Made by a program: the position numbers and the translations under genes. From NCBI GenBank assembly GCA_020696345.1, contig JAEHCK010000040.1:1-35345 (forward strand): a stretch of 35,345 bases of DNA, written 5' to 3'. Source of the stretch: Thermoplasmata archaeon. GTDB taxonomy: Archaea; Thermoplasmatota; Penumbrarchaeia; JAEHCK01. Position 1 is the stretch's first letter, and each line of letters begins with the position of its first letter. Positions 35,101-35,345 of this stretch are shown in pieces. A model generated the notes under the pieces. The model was not told the DNA's origin. It made no database searches and worked only from the letters and a program-made list of their open reading frames with translations.

Positions 35101-35345
35101 ACTCTCTGCAACCCAGGAAGCTGCATCCTTGGCTGCGAACAGATAAAGGTCAAAGTCATGCTGACTGGCGCTGGCGACCGTCATATCTATTTTGATCTTC
35201 TGGTCTTTATATGCGTAGAATGTGTAAAAATCCGCACAGTCTGCGATATATGTCAGATCTTGATTGTTGAACGTTTTTCCCTTGGTGATATTCACGAATC
35301 TTGCATAGTCAAAGATCTCATCATTGGAAAACATAGGGTTGACCG
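32149..35345 (-). CDS. Surface sensor with C-terminal winged-helix domains (partial, 5' end outside)
   Basis: At least 1061 residues; the frame is still open at the window edge, so the N-terminus, with any signal peptide, is missing. Domains in order: a pre-peptidase C-terminal-like domain (about 20-115, DFYTFYAYKDQKIKIDM to YYLRV), cadherin-like/Ig-like repeats (about 120-340, with NPVNDAPIL), four fibronectin III-like repeats (about 350-780), a NEW3-like domain (about 800-885), one membrane helix (about 898-918), then two winged helices (about 931-990, HFRSIQRALELEVGVISHHI; about 1003-1058, GSTIATQLGMDRKLITYHL). The outside can bind a surface ligand while the inside binds DNA, a one-component membrane regulator. 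This build is typical of Thermoplasmatota-type archaea, from memory. Confidence 0.88.
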   Translation of the reverse strand, partial: VNPMFSNDEIFDYARFVNITKGKTFNNQDLTYIADCADFYTFYAYKDQKIKIDMTVASASQHDFDLYLFAAKDAASWVAESTTKTANEQIIYYSPSNRTYYLRVAVKNEGVNIPTNPGQYSLTFEGNVPPKWNKSFPDKFVMDEDGPPYFIDIQQAFYELNPGNMIDISFGKISGDDWKIEGGEISLPNATIKLLANQSVRIIPKPDKFGVEHFYVRATDNASENYTIRDMTIMINPVNDAPILNGTDKWIFDPQLIPGDGGASITGVEGNIFECTVTAYDPLDPGDSITYEDNTDMFEINPDTGEISFRPTYHYTGSTVVEITVRDDGTPPAETMREFEFIIEGDDLDHPETKLESPRNKGIEFTLRPTFKWTQVREDFLDMEINYDLYLSTNKDLVGNRDKSTLNASYYNNTEETVVHQLDTDLKDLTRYYWTVIPNDGLHMGECKSGVFSFDVNINIKQPKIKLISPQMNQSLHTASVTLRWDVIYTGTDPVKYDVYFTTSLDEMVDPILEPMPDGEGITERSYEVDKLPFERFYFWRVVPFTDKVRAIDSDIWIFHITENVPKITEPRPANNSILLPVNSLKLGWKINYTQPAKVSCELFWGNSPEFDLENGILIENIKGDERSYIISGLKKDRYYWKVVPWSDGLRGTESKIWTFAIEEDIDVPKTVLIEPVNTTLYTAEVILRWIVFFKDDFDNSKISYDIRLDNSTGNLTEMKIIQSNYKQTFYSPMIVFEEDLTYYWHVTPHVELDDGSKITGICSSGVVSFVFGVQGKVFNFTSELDTNTVTIRPGTKHDVGFTLENLGNQQTTIEIFIDSDTEITDNIQLQLNIKTLTLEVGASEKLTITIIALTNAEVKKYNVTIKAVALESTVVKDEDTLLVDVVGEEDEKDVSEVNQFLWLGIMLVIVIIILISLFGYSTLKRHRLLEHKRRELIVNYVKEHPGDHFRSIQRALELEVGVISHHINKLEGEKFIKSRQDGQYRRFYPIDANINVKLILSQIQDNILNWIKTHPGISGSTIATQLGMDRKLITYHLTVLQNAGIIYTEIDGREKLCYMAQAN

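Noticed and set aside
1-35345. CRISPR array
   Set aside because: No run of regularly spaced identical repeats was seen; the repeats found are palindromes at gene boundaries.
1-35345. Integrase, transposase or other mobile element enzyme
   Set aside because: None of the proteins shows tyrosine or serine recombinase or DDE motifs, so mobility of the attC-like elements must be supplied from elsewhere.

Overview
The window looks like a contig from an uncultured archaeon, most likely Thermoplasmatota. The evidence is a complete ABCE1/RNase L inhibitor gene (30043-31812, minus), a DUF234-type archaeal ATPase, leaderless promoters with TATA boxes, GGTGAT-type ribosome binding sites, and very long secreted beta-sandwich proteins anchored by one C-terminal helix. 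One of these carries two cytoplasmic winged-helix domains. The phylum is an inference from gene style.

The window has two parts. From 1 to about 23.7 kb it is an AT-rich accessory (defence) island. In order it holds: a broken ABC-type ATPase; two unknown minus-strand genes, one with a HEPN-like RX4H motif; a frameshifted parB; a ThaI-like restriction endonuclease with an N4-cytosine-type methyltransferase; a remnant of a surface protein; an Orc1/STAND-like AAA+ ATPase; an intact second parB; a Gabija system (GajA OLD nuclease and GajB UvrD-like helicase); a PIN-like membrane protein; an AAA ATPase with a DUF4435-like TOPRIM region; a nucleotidyltransferase; several tiny genes; and a BcgI-like fused nuclease-methyltransferase with its specificity subunit. 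From 23.8 kb to the end the sequence looks like host chromosome: a lamin-tail-domain protein, two large surface proteins, a DUF234 ATPase and ABCE1.

Three patterns stand out. First, the two parB copies form a duplicated module of about 1.08 kb, and each sits divergently upstream of a complete defence operon (ThaI-like R-M, Gabija). They share a 12-bp inverted repeat at the upstream edge. They differ mainly in the HTH and in a 21-bp perfect palindrome inside the gene just after it; all differences between the palindrome arms are mirrored, so palindromy is kept. This suggests parS-like sites that co-diverged with ParB specificity. Second, three imperfect palindromes of about 105-130 bp (5791-5913, 13925-14056, 16401-16506) sit at boundaries between defence modules. 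They resemble integron attC sites, and the middle one matches the RYYYAAC/GTTRRRY cores; no integrase is in the window. Third, several small coding and regulatory oddities occur: an ATT start, a TGA-split ORF with a membrane tail, an operator-like palindrome over a start codon, and structured intergenic regions near 25.2 kb and 32.0 kb.

Functionally the left 23 kb combines DNA modification/cleavage (two R-M systems), Gabija, and likely abortive or RNA-targeting effectors (PIN-like, HEPN-like, nucleotidyltransferase). ParB-like proteins are the best candidates for regulating or maintaining individual modules.
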